32,579 nt of DNA from positions 1 through 32,579 of the forward strand of contig JBAZOO010000038.1 in assembly GCA_041648735.1 (NCBI GenBank), written 5' to 3'. Shown here piece after piece: positions 15,331 through 22,685 of the stretch. Within the stretch, counting starts at the first letter, position 1; each line of letters starts with the position of its first letter. Below the pieces are notes generated by a model that had not been told where the DNA came from, made no database searches, and saw only the letters and a program-made list of their open reading frames with translations. A program made the translations under genes and the position numbers. This DNA comes from JBAZOO01 sp041648735. GTDB taxonomy: Bacteria; Verrucomicrobiota; Lentisphaeria; Oligosphaerales; CAITYL01.

Positions 15331-18078
15331 TCAGGCGGTGACCAGATCGGCGTTGGCGTTGCCGGCGGCGGCTTCGGCGGGGGTGAGCAGCTCGGCGGCC
15401 GTGGCGACGGCGTAGTCGCCTTGGTGGCGGGCGACCAGTTCGCCGTAGCGCTTGGACTTGTTCCAGTTCTGGATCTTGCTGAAGTAGCCGACGACGCGGG
15501 TTTCGCCGACCACGTTGTCGGAGCCGCAGTGGGGGCAGGTCTCGGCCAGGCCGCGGGTGGTGCGGTGGCAGCCGTTGCAGTAGGTGAACTCGGGGGAGAC
15601 CGTGAGCTGGGCCGCCTGGGTGCGGAACAGGGTTTCCTTGACCAGGGTGGCGATCGAGCCCGCCGATGGCTGCTCCTCGCCGACGAAGGCGTGGATGATG
15701 GCGCCGGATTCGATCATGCTGTGGAACATGCTCTGCTTGCGGATGCGCTCGACCAGGTTGACGGGGGCGGCGGCGCTGAGGTGGATCGAGTTGGTGTAGT
15801 AGGCCACGTCGGGGCTGCCGCCCTTGTAGACGCGGCTGGCCTCCGCCGCGAAGAAGGTGAGGTCGGTCTTGGCGAGGCGGCGGGCGGCGGATTCGGCGGG
15901 GGATTCCTCCAGGGAGAACTTGAGGTTGTGCTTCTTGGAGAGCTTCTTGACCCGCAGGTACATGTGGGCCATGACCTTGAGCCCGTCCGCCAGCGCCCGC
16001 TCGCTCTCATGCAGCTCCTCGCCGGCGATGAACTGGAGGGCGTCGTTGAGGCCGATGAGGCCGATGATGTAGGTGCATTTCTCCAGGTCGATGTAGGGCT
16101 TGCCGTCGCAGGCGGGGCGGCCGATCTGGTAGAGGGGGCGGCCGGGGCCGCTGATCATGACGGCGGTCTTTGCCTTCTTCTGGAGATGGGCCTCGACGGC
16201 GACGTCCATCATCCGGTCGATCTCCGCGCAGAGCCCGTCGAGGGTGGCCTTGCCATTGCGGGCGGCGCGGTAGGCGCACTGGGGGAGGTTGATGGTGACG
16301 TTCTGGAAGCCGCAGAAGCGCATCGCCTCGGGATGCTGGAGCATGTGGTTGTCGGTGATCGTGGTGCGCAGGCGGCAGCAGGCGGAGAGGGTCACTTCGT
16401 CGCGGTCGAAGATGAAATAGGTGGAGCCGTTCTTGCTGGCGAGGTCGCAGGCGGCAAGGAAGATCCCGTGCTGCTCCGGATCCTGGAAGGTCTCGTCGCT
16501 GACGTGGAAGTCGCACTTGGGGAACTCGAAGACGCGGCCGTTGCGGTCGCCCTCCTTCCAGACCTCGAGCAGGGCGCGGCAGAACTCCTGGGCCTCCTTC
16601 TTGTAGTCGCCGTAGGTGACGATCTTCTCGCCACGCGCCGCCAGTTCCTGCGCGACCTGCGGGTCGGGGACCATGCCGTGGCCGGGGTCGGCGACCTCGC
16701 GCAGGACGAGGCGCTCGCGGCCGTCGGCCTCGCGGAGGTAGAGGTTCATCAGGGGGTTGCCGCTGGCGTCCTGGTCGTCGCGGATCTGCTCGACGAGTTC
16801 GGCCTGGGTGCCGTCGGCGCGGCGGAGCAGGTAGTGGCCGCCGGGGCCGATGGCGGGGACCTTGGCGAGGTATTGGGGGACGCCGGTGTGGATGTTGAAG
16901 TCGAGGAAGAGGGTCTGGCCGCCGCGGGAGAAGGCGTTCTGGGAGCCGTTGAAGATCAGCTCCTGGGCGATCTGCTTGAGGTGCGTCGCGTCCATGCCGA
17001 CGAGATAGGGGGCGTAGAAGATGTTGATGTAGGCGATGCCAAGGGCGCCGGCGTAGTTGGCCTGCATCGAGGCGAGGAAGGTGTTGAGGTGGCCGGTGAG
17101 CACGGAGGCGCTGCGGGCGGGCTTGGACTCGGTGTTGAGGTTGAGCAGGTTGCGCAGCCCGTACTTCTTCACGTACTCGATGGAATGGGAGGAGCAGTAG
17201 ACGCGGTGGGGGTAGCCGAGGTCGTGGAGGTGGATCGCGCCGGTGTCGTGGGCATGCTTGACCTCGGGGGAGAAGATGGTGTCGAGCGCCCACTGCTTGA
17301 GGATGAGTTCGGCCAGGCCGAGGTTCACCGCCTCGGGGTTGTTGTTGACGATGTTGGAGTTCTCCGTGGACTTGGTGAACATCAGGCTTTCCACGAAGGT
17401 GCGGGAGACGCTGTAGAGCGAGAGGTCGCGGAGCTGGGCGTGCAGGCCGCGGGCGGCCAGCTCGTTGTTGACCATTTCGCGGATCAGGGTGGTGTTGAGC
17501 GTCTTCAGGTCGCCGGTGATGACGTGGTTCTCGACCGCCTTGGCGATGTCGCTGGCCATTTCCGGCAGGAGGTCGGTCTCCTTGAGCAGGGCCTTGACGA
17601 TGCGCTGGCGGTCCCAGGGCTGGGTGAGGTTGGCGGAGGCGGACTCGACCAGCAGCAGGCTGGCGTCGGTGAGGTCAACGCTCTTCTTGCCGCCGGCCTC
17701 GGGGTCGCGCACCAGGATGCGCTGGCGGGCGAGGTCGCGCTGTTTGCGGTAGCGCTTGTAGGCGGCGGCGGCTTCGGCGTCGCCCTCCTCCATGAGGACG
17801 ATCTCGACCAGGTCCTGGAGGTCTTCGATGTTGGGGATGCGCCGCCCCTCCCGGTCCGGCTGGACATAGTACTCGCAGAGCGGATTGTCGAGCTGGGCGA
17901 GCACCCGGTCGGCAATGACCACGGCCAGTTCCGGCTTGGCGTCCTGGCCGGAGCGGCGGGCCACGGCCTCGGCGGCCTTGAGGATGGCGGCCTCGATTTT
18001 CTCGCGCCGGAACGGCACGGTCATCCCGTTGCGCTTGCGGAAGCCGTCGAATCTCACTGTTTCCTGACCCACGTTCAT
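15331..18078 (-). CDS. nrdD: Anaerobic (class III) ribonucleoside-triphosphate reductase
   Basis: A 915-residue glycyl-radical enzyme that makes dNTPs from NTPs without oxygen. Features in order: an N-terminal ATP-cone (about 10-110; FRKRNGMTVPFRREKIEAAILKA), catalytic barrel (HDTGAIHLHDLGYPHRVYCSS; FNGSQNAFSRGGQTLFLDFNIHTG; NVTINLPQCAYRAARNG), a four-Cys zinc site (C834, C837, C848, C851), and the glycyl-radical loop TRVVGY (G864). The start at 18078 has AAGGAGG nine bases upstream. Expression is probably repressed by NrdR through the boxes at 18126-18172. The activating SAM enzyme gene nrdG is not next to it and must lie elsewhere. The redoxin gene 122 bp downstream may supply electrons. 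Confidence 0.97.
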   Translation of the reverse strand: MNVGQETVRFDGFRKRNGMTVPFRREKIEAAILKAAEAVARRSGQDAKPELAVVIADRVLAQLDNPLCEYYVQPDREGRRIPNIEDLQDLVEIVLMEEGDAEAAAAYKRYRKQRDLARQRILVRDPEAGGKKSVDLTDASLLLVESASANLTQPWDRQRIVKALLKETDLLPEMASDIAKAVENHVITGDLKTLNTTLIREMVNNELAARGLHAQLRDLSLYSVSRTFVESLMFTKSTENSNIVNNNPEAVNLGLAELILKQWALDTIFSPEVKHAHDTGAIHLHDLGYPHRVYCSSHSIEYVKKYGLRNLLNLNTESKPARSASVLTGHLNTFLASMQANYAGALGIAYINIFYAPYLVGMDATHLKQIAQELIFNGSQNAFSRGGQTLFLDFNIHTGVPQYLAKVPAIGPGGHYLLRRADGTQAELVEQIRDDQDASGNPLMNLYLREADGRERLVLREVADPGHGMVPDPQVAQELAARGEKIVTYGDYKKEAQEFCRALLEVWKEGDRNGRVFEFPKCDFHVSDETFQDPEQHGIFLAACDLASKNGSTYFIFDRDEVTLSACCRLRTTITDNHMLQHPEAMRFCGFQNVTINLPQCAYRAARNGKATLDGLCAEIDRMMDVAVEAHLQKKAKTAVMISGPGRPLYQIGRPACDGKPYIDLEKCTYIIGLIGLNDALQFIAGEELHESERALADGLKVMAHMYLRVKKLSKKHNLKFSLEESPAESAARRLAKTDLTFFAAEASRVYKGGSPDVAYYTNSIHLSAAAPVNLVERIRKQSMFHSMIESGAIIHAFVGEEQPSAGSIATLVKETLFRTQAAQLTVSPEFTYCNGCHRTTRGLAETCPHCGSDNVVGETRVVGYFSKIQNWNKSKRYGELVARHQGDYAVATAAELLTPAEAAAGNANADLVTA

Positions 18079-18125
18079 GTTTTCCTGCCTCCTTCGTTGA
18101 TCCAGCCACGGAATTGGCACTGGAA

Positions 18126-18172
18126 CCACTATATCTTGTGGCCTCGCAAAATCCAAACACTACCGGTAGTGG
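18126..18172 (-). promoter_or_regulatory. Tandem NrdR boxes around the nrdD promoter
   Basis: Two 16-bp palindromic boxes, CCACTATATCTTGTGG (18126-18141) and ACACTACCGGTAGTGG (18157-18172), are separated by 15 bp, giving a 31-bp centre-to-centre distance. This is the canonical NrdR arrangement. On the minus strand a -35 TTGGAT (plus 18151-18156) lies between the boxes and a -10 TATAGT (plus 18128-18133) lies within the proximal box, 17 bp apart. NrdR bound with ATP/dATP would block this promoter when dNTPs are plentiful. The nrdR gene itself is not in the window. Confidence 0.85.
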
Positions 18173-18237
18173 TTTTCCCTAATCCCTTGCGGCCATGGCG
18201 CAAAAAAAAGTTTGGCGGCGGCAACCCGGTGGAAGGA

Positions 18238-18255
18238 AAGCGATTGCAACCGCTT
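18238..18255. promoter_or_regulatory. 18-bp palindrome, possible operator
   Basis: AAGCGATTGCAACCGCTT is symmetric around TTGCAA with one mismatched pair, like LacI-family operators. A TTGACA (18254-18259, plus strand) overlaps its right end, but no properly spaced -10 follows and no plus-strand gene lies downstream. It is in the 316-bp gap between nrdD and accD. The rest of the AT-rich part of that gap (18173-18295) shows no gene. Confidence 0.25.
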
Positions 18256-18295
18256 GACAAACACAACCCGTTTAAAATCAAAATGTTGCGTTTCG

Positions 18296-18394
18296 CGGGC
18301 GGCGGCCGGCCCGGCCCGGGCGGCCGGCGGCGCAGCCCCGCCCCCCGCCGGGCGGCGGCCGGGCGGGGCTTGGGGAGGGGCCGGCGGGCGGCCC
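18296..18394. terminator. Extreme-GC hairpin cluster downstream of accD
   Basis: About 100 bp almost entirely of G and C, starting right after the accD stop on the minus strand. Arms AGCCCCGCCC (18334-18343) and GGGCGGGGCT (18361-18370) pair perfectly over 10 bp and enclose a second CCGCC/GGCGG stem; more GGCCGG-type stems lie at 18301-18330. There is no T-tract, so termination is uncertain, but such structures can stall polymerase or protect mRNA ends. Confidence 0.35.
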
Positions 18395-19261
18395 TCAGGC
18401 GCCGGCGGCCTGGGCTTGGCGGCCGGCGAAGTAGCCCAGGAAGAGGGCGAGTTCGCGGCGGAGTTCGGCGCGGGGGATGATGCGGTCGATCAAGCCGCGC
18501 TCCACCAGGAATTCGGCGGTCTGGAAGCCGGGTGGCAGTTCGCTCTGGGTCGTCTGCTTGATGACCCGCGGGCCGGCGAAGCCGATGAGGGCGCCCGGCT
18601 CGGCGAGGTGGATGTCGCCCAAGGTGGCGAAGGAGGCCATGACGCCGGCGGTGGTCGGATGGGTCATGACGACGATGTAGGGCCGGCCGGCGGCCATGTG
18701 CCGGGCCAAGGCGCCGGAGGTCTTGGCCATCTGCATCAGGCTGAGCATCCCTTCATACATGCGGGCGCCGCCGGAGGCGGTGACGACCACCAGGGGCAGC
18801 CCCTCGCGGGTGGCGAGTTCGGTGAGGCGCGTCACCTTTTCGCCGACCACCGAGCCCATGCTGGCGCCAAGGAAGCGGAAGTCCATGACGCCGAGGGCGA
18901 GGGGGCGGGCGTCGAGGGTGGCGGTGCCGGTGACGACGGCGTCCGTGAGGCCGGTCTTGATCTGGGAGCCGCGGATCTTGTCCGGATAGGTCTTGCCGTC
19001 GGCGAACTGGAGCGGGTCGGCGGAGGCCAGGCCGGCGTCGGTTTCCCGGAAGCTGCCCGGGTCGGTGAGCAGGGCGATCCGTTCCGCGGCGGTCATGGGG
19101 TAATGGTAGCCGCAATGGGGGCAGACCTGGAGGCTTTCCTCCAGCTTGGTGCGGTAGATGACTTGGCTGCACCCCTTGCACTTGAGCCAGAGGCCGGCGG
19201 GGATTTCCTTCTTGGTCGGGGGGGTGACAATCGCGTATTTGGGTTTTTTGAAAAATGTCAT
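18395..19261 (-). CDS. accD: Acetyl-CoA carboxylase carboxyltransferase subunit beta
   Basis: A 288-residue subunit of the enzyme that makes malonyl-CoA, the first step of fatty-acid synthesis. A four-Cys zinc ribbon (C28, C31, C47, C50) is followed by the crotonase-like carboxyltransferase core with VVTASGGARMYEGMLSLMQMAKTSGAL, VVMTHPTTAGVMASFATLGD and the GALIGFAGPRVI signature. Length is typical of the family (E. coli 304). The start at 19261 lies 8 bp after the comF stop, so the two genes are probably co-transcribed. The partner accA is not in the window. Confidence 0.97.
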   Translation of the reverse strand: MTFFKKPKYAIVTPPTKKEIPAGLWLKCKGCSQVIYRTKLEESLQVCPHCGYHYPMTAAERIALLTDPGSFRETDAGLASADPLQFADGKTYPDKIRGSQIKTGLTDAVVTGTATLDARPLALGVMDFRFLGASMGSVVGEKVTRLTELATREGLPLVVVTASGGARMYEGMLSLMQMAKTSGALARHMAAGRPYIVVMTHPTTAGVMASFATLGDIHLAEPGALIGFAGPRVIKQTTQSELPPGFQTAEFLVERGLIDRIIPRAELRRELALFLGYFAGRQAQAAGA

Positions 19262-19269
19262 CTGGGTCG

Positions 19270-19992
19270 TTACCCTCTGGCTGCGGTGAGAATGCCGATT
19301 TCGCGGGCGCCGGCGGCGAGCAACGGCCCGGCCGCGGCGGCCAAGGTGGCGCCGGTGGTCATCACGTCATCCACCAGCAGCACCCGTTTCCGGAGAACCT
19401 CCGCCCCTGGCTTCAGGCGGAACACGCCTTCCATGTTTTTTTGGCGTTCCAAGAAATGTAGTTTTGCCTGCTGCTTTGTCGAATGCTGCCGCCGGAGCAG
19501 CTTTTGGTGCGGGCAGCCCAGGCCGGCCGCGACCGCCCGCGCCAGGAGTTCCGCCTGGTTGTAGCCGCGCCGCCATTCGCGGAGCCAGTGGAGCGGCACC
19601 GGCGCCACGACGTCGGGCATCCCGGCGCCATGCTGGCCCCAGGCTTCCGCCATCAGCCGGCCGAACCATGGCGCGAACTCCGGGCAATCCCGGTACTTGA
19701 ACCGGTGGATGCCCTGCCGCGCCAAGCCGTGGAAGCGGAACACGGAAACCGCCTGGCGCCAGGGCCGCGGGCCGCCGGCCTGGAGGCACTCCCCGCAGAG
19801 CGCCAACGCCGTGTCCAAGGGCCCGCCGCAGCCAGGGCAGCGCGGGATCCCGATCCAGGCCAGCTCCGCGCCGCAGCCCCGGCAGACCCCCGCGCCCTCC
19901 GCCGCCGGCTGCCGGCGGCAGAAGAGGCAGACGGGCGGCAGCACCAGGTTGCGGAGTCCGCCAAACCAGGGGAAAAGGAAGTTCCTCGGCAT
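19270..19992 (-). CDS. ComF-family phosphoribosyltransferase-like protein
   Basis: A 240-residue protein of the ComF/GntX family, linked in other bacteria to DNA uptake or recombination, with no firm enzymatic role. The N-terminus has two four-Cys zinc-binding units (C22, C25, C37, C40 and C52, C55, C66, C69). The PRPP-binding motif RVLLVDDVMTTGATL is at 203-217, preceded by VVAPVPLHWLREWRRGYNQAELLARAVA, which is typical of the family. It lies 12 bp after lpxD and 8 bp before accD on the same strand. The product may act in competence, but no other competence gene is nearby. Confidence 0.93.
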   Translation of the reverse strand: MPRNFLFPWFGGLRNLVLPPVCLFCRRQPAAEGAGVCRGCGAELAWIGIPRCPGCGGPLDTALALCGECLQAGGPRPWRQAVSVFRFHGLARQGIHRFKYRDCPEFAPWFGRLMAEAWGQHGAGMPDVVAPVPLHWLREWRRGYNQAELLARAVAAGLGCPHQKLLRRQHSTKQQAKLHFLERQKNMEGVFRLKPGAEVLRKRVLLVDDVMTTGATLAAAAGPLLAAGAREIGILTAARG

Positions 19993-20004
19993 GGGGCACC
20001 CCCG

Positions 20005-21060
20005 CTATTTTTCGCCCTCCCCCTTTTGCCGCGCCGCAAGCTGCGCCTTCAATTCCTTGAGCTGGGCGGCCAGCTTGTCGATCCGGTGGAGGTTGAACAA
20101 GTCGCGGATGAATTCGCGTTCCGGCACGGCCGGCGACCCGATCACGCGCGACCCCGGCGGCAAATCCTTGGGCACGCCGGACTGGGCGAGGATCTGCGTC
20201 CCGTCCCCAATCTCGGCATGGCCGGCAATCCCCGCCTGGGCCCAGAGCACGCAGCCGCGGCCAAGCTTGGAGCTGCCAGCAATCCCCGCCTGCGCCACCA
20301 CGAACGACAGCTCCCCGACCACCACGTTGTGCGCGATCTGCACCAGGTTGTCGATCTTCACCCCGCGCCGGATCCAGGTCTTGCCGAACCGGGCCCGGTC
20401 AATCGCCACGTTGGCGCCAATCTCCACGTCGTCGTCAATCTGGACAATGCCGACTTGCGGGATTTTGGCGTGCAAGCCGCCGGTGAGGTTGGGGACGTAG
20501 CCAAAGCCGTCGCTGCCGATGGTCGTGCCGCTGTGGACGATGACCCGGCTGCCGAGCCGGCAGCGTTCGCGCACCGTCACGTTCGGGTGCAGCAGGCAGT
20601 CGTCCCCGACCGTCGCATCCTGGCCGATGTAGCAGAGCGCCCCCACCACCGTGCGTTCGCCGATGACGGCGCCGGCCTCGATGACCGCGTTGGGGCCAAC
20701 ATGGGCGCTCGCCGGCACCTTGGCCAGCGGATGGACCACCGCCCGCGGATGGATCCCCGGATCGAAGGCGGGCGGCGGCGGCGCGAACAGCTCCACCACC
20801 TTCATGAAGGCGGCGGACGGGTCGGCGCAGAAGATCCAGCCCCGGCCGGCGGGCGGCGGCGGCGTGAACGACTCCGGCACCAGCACCACCCCCGCCCGCG
20901 ACGGCAGCACCCGCGCCGCGTATTTCTCGTTGCCGAGGAAGGAGACCTCGCCGGGCCCCGCCTCGTCCAGGGAGGCGACGCCGGTGATGGCCAGCCCCGC
21001 CGGCCCGGCGAGCCGGCCGCCAATCCGTTCGGCCAATTCCTGCGACGTCCGTTGCTGCAT
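20005..21060 (-). CDS. lpxD: UDP-3-O-acylglucosamine N-acyltransferase
   Basis: A 351-residue enzyme of lipid A synthesis that transfers a second acyl chain from acyl-ACP to UDP-3-O-acyl-glucosamine. The N-terminal uridine-binding domain (1-100; VASLDEAGPGEVSFLGNEKY) precedes a left-handed beta-helix of hexapeptide repeats (about 100-320; VGPNAVIEAGAVIG, IGSDGFGYVP). The catalytic His is H244 in LVQIAHNVVVG (E. coli H239). A C-terminal helix (RIDKLAAQLKELKAQLAARQKG) follows. AGGAGG lies upstream of the start at 21060. The skp-lpxD order is the common one, but bamA and fabZ are absent here. Confidence 0.97.
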   Translation of the reverse strand: MQQRTSQELAERIGGRLAGPAGLAITGVASLDEAGPGEVSFLGNEKYAARVLPSRAGVVLVPESFTPPPPAGRGWIFCADPSAAFMKVVELFAPPPPAFDPGIHPRAVVHPLAKVPASAHVGPNAVIEAGAVIGERTVVGALCYIGQDATVGDDCLLHPNVTVRERCRLGSRVIVHSGTTIGSDGFGYVPNLTGGLHAKIPQVGIVQIDDDVEIGANVAIDRARFGKTWIRRGVKIDNLVQIAHNVVVGELSFVVAQAGIAGSSKLGRGCVLWAQAGIAGHAEIGDGTQILAQSGVPKDLPPGSRVIGSPAVPEREFIRDLFNLHRIDKLAAQLKELKAQLAARQKGEGEK

Positions 21061-21107
21061 GTTGCGCGCCCTCCTGCTCCTGCCATCAAACCGTCAGGGG
21101 AAAGCCG

Positions 21108-21881
21108 TCACCGGCTGGCCGCCGGCGCTTCGGGCAGGGGGATGACCCCCTGCTCCTTGCGCTCCTTGAGGATCTCCTCCACCGGCCGGGCCTCCTTCTC
21201 GCGGCCCCGGTTCAGCTCCGCCAGCAACGTCCGCGTGATGTCCTGGCGGTCATCATGGTAGACGACGGCCGGAATGAAGTTGCGGGTCAGCCCCGAGACG
21301 TCGAACAAGGCCTCGTAGCGCCCCTTCCGCGCCTGGGTGCGGACGAACTCGCTGATCTCGCGCACAATCTCGTTGCGCAGCTCCAAGTATTTCCGGTTCA
21401 GCTCCTTGTCCTTGCTTTGGAAGAAGTCGCGCAGCTCCCGCTCCTTCTGGCGGATCCGCCCCTCCAGGTCCTGGGCGTCGTTGCGCGCCTGCAGCCGCGC
21501 CTCGTCGCTCAGGGCGATGTTGATGGCCTTCTCCTTGAGTTCCGCCAGCTCCTTGCGCTCCTTCTCAAGCTGGGCGACCCCTTCGGCGACGCTCCCCTCG
21601 TAAAGCTGCTTCTGCCGCTTGAACGACGCGTCGAACTGGGCCGTCTTGTAATAGCCCTGGAACAGCAGCTCCATGTCGACATAGGCGACCTTGCCCGGAA
21701 TGGCCGGCTCGGACACCGGAGCTGGGGCGGGCGCAGCCGCGGGGGCGGCTACGGCTGGCGCGGCCTTGGCCGGCGGAACGGCCGGGGCGGCCGGAGCGGA
21801 AACCGGGGTCTGCGCCGGAGCGCGGCCGGCGGCCAGCAGCAGCAGGGCGGCCAGCAACGGAAGGGAAAGGAAACGGCTCAT
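21108..21881 (-). CDS. skp: OmpH/Skp-family periplasmic chaperone
   Basis: A 257-residue exported protein related to Skp, which holds unfolded outer-membrane proteins in the periplasm. Signal peptide 1-24 (ends APAQ), then an unusual Ala/Pro-rich linker of about 38 residues (25-62), then VAYVDMELLFQGYYKT, the start of the Skp domain, and a long charged coiled coil (about 85-185; LEKERKELAELKEKA). The tail (190-257) is longer than in E. coli Skp (161 aa) and contains VVYHDDRQDITRTLLAELN. The start at 21881 has AGGAG eight bases upstream. It stands 47 bp before lpxD. Confidence 0.88.
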   Translation of the reverse strand: MSRFLSLPLLAALLLLAAGRAPAQTPVSAPAAPAVPPAKAAPAVAAPAAAPAPAPVSEPAIPGKVAYVDMELLFQGYYKTAQFDASFKRQKQLYEGSVAEGVAQLEKERKELAELKEKAINIALSDEARLQARNDAQDLEGRIRQKERELRDFFQSKDKELNRKYLELRNEIVREISEFVRTQARKGRYEALFDVSGLTRNFIPAVVYHDDRQDITRTLLAELNRGREKEARPVEEILKERKEQGVIPLPEAPAASR

Positions 21882-21897
21882 GGGGCAAACTCCTGTC

Positions 21898-21994
21898 GAA
21901 ACTGGAAACTGGAAACTGGAAACTCGGCAATCGGCAATTTGGGGAAACTCTCTGCGCTCTCCGCGCCTCGGCGGTGAAAATTGAACCTTGAATT
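21898..21994. repeat. GGAAACT tandem and CTCCGCGCC-type intergenic repeat
   Basis: Four tandem copies of GAAACTG/C (21898-21925) are followed by CGGCAATCGGCAATTT (21924-21939) and then CTCTGCGCTCTCCGCG with CCTCGGCGGTGAAAATTG (about 21950-21983), ending in GAATTC. It fills the gap between the STAS gene and skp. Both parts resemble repeat classes I associate with intergenic regions of other bacteria; no ORF is convincing. Confidence 0.7.
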
Positions 21995-22003
21995 CGCCCC
22001 CGC

Positions 22004-22513
22004 TCAGCTTTTCGGCGGCGTGGCGGCGGCGACCTCGGCGCGCAGCATCTCGACCACGCTCTGGAACTTGGGGATGTTCTCCGGCTCGAGCGCCATCAGC
22101 GTCTGGTGCGCGTCCAGCACCGTGCCGGCAATGGCGGACATGTCGGAGACTTGGGCGGCCGCCTGGCACAGGGTCTGCCAGTTGACCTCCGCCACCGGCG
22201 CCTCGGCGAACTTGAACAGGCGCGAGACGCCGAGCCCGTCCAGCAGCTTGCGGTTGGCGGGGCCGACGTTGACAAAGACCACCTCGCAGCGGCCACGGGC
22301 CTCCAGCCCGATCATCGCCAACACCCCCATGAACGTGCTGTCCAACGCCGTGCATTCGGAGAAGTCGAGGATCAGCCGGCGCAGCCCCGCCTTCAGCCGG
22401 CGCAGCACGTAGTCGCGGAGATGCTGGGCGATCTTGAAGGTCGCCCGGCCGCTCACCTGCACCTGGCAGAGATCCCCTTGCGCGGCAACAAGAATTTGTG
22501 CTTCCTGGTTCAT
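22004..22513 (-). CDS. STAS-domain protein, anti-sigma-factor antagonist type
   Basis: A 169-residue cytoplasmic protein. Residues 5-110 form a STAS domain: VQVSGRATFKIAQHLRDYV, LRRLILDFSECTALDSTFMGVLAMIG, VVFVNVGPANRKLLDGLGVSRLF. S59 after Asp58 (LDST) is at the position phosphorylated in SpoIIAA-type antagonists. A C-terminal extension (110-169) is predicted helical (CQAAAQVSDMSAIAGTVLDAHQTLM) and has no clear counterpart that I know. Such proteins switch partner anti-sigma or other regulatory proteins; no kinase or phosphatase partner is adjacent. The start at 22513 is the only ATG that gives the STAS domain without an unrelated extension. Confidence 0.88.
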   Translation of the reverse strand: MNQEAQILVAAQGDLCQVQVSGRATFKIAQHLRDYVLRRLKAGLRRLILDFSECTALDSTFMGVLAMIGLEARGRCEVVFVNVGPANRKLLDGLGVSRLFKFAEAPVAEVNWQTLCQAAAQVSDMSAIAGTVLDAHQTLMALEPENIPKFQSVVEMLRAEVAAATPPKS

Positions 22514-22543
22514 GGCTGATCCCAATGGCCCCAAACGGGCCAA

Positions 22544-22549
22544 GATGTA
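22544..22549 (-). promoter_or_regulatory. Candidate -10 of the STAS gene
   Basis: GC-TACATC on the minus strand, 31-36 bp before the ATG, with a weak TTTGGC 16 bp upstream. It matches the TAC-type -10 found at other genes in the window. Confidence 0.3.
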
Positions 22550-22598
22550 GCTGCAATCTCTCCGCGCCAAACGTCTCCCGGCGGCGCGCCGCGGAAAA

Positions 22599-22627
22599 TT
22601 GCCGGGGCCGGGACGGAAACCCGGCAA
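22599..22627 (-). terminator. Likely intrinsic terminator of alaS
   Basis: On the minus strand, 59 bp beyond the alaS stop, TTGCCGGG and CCCGGCAA form an 8-bp perfect stem with a 13-base loop, followed by TTTT. The T-tract is short but correctly placed. It separates alaS from the STAS gene. Confidence 0.45.
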
Positions 22628-22685
22628 AAGCCATACTTTAGCATCCCCGCCCCGTTTCGCACCCACCGGCGACGGGGGCCGGAAC

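Noticed and set aside
18254..18278. TTGACA followed by TAAAAT as a plus-strand promoter
   Set aside because: Spacing is only 13 bp and no plus-strand gene lies downstream.
15244..18480. 1078-codon plus-strand open frame antisense to nrdD
   Set aside because: A high-GC mirror frame: Gly/Val/Ala/Glu-rich, no domain, and fully antisense to an unmistakable nrdD.
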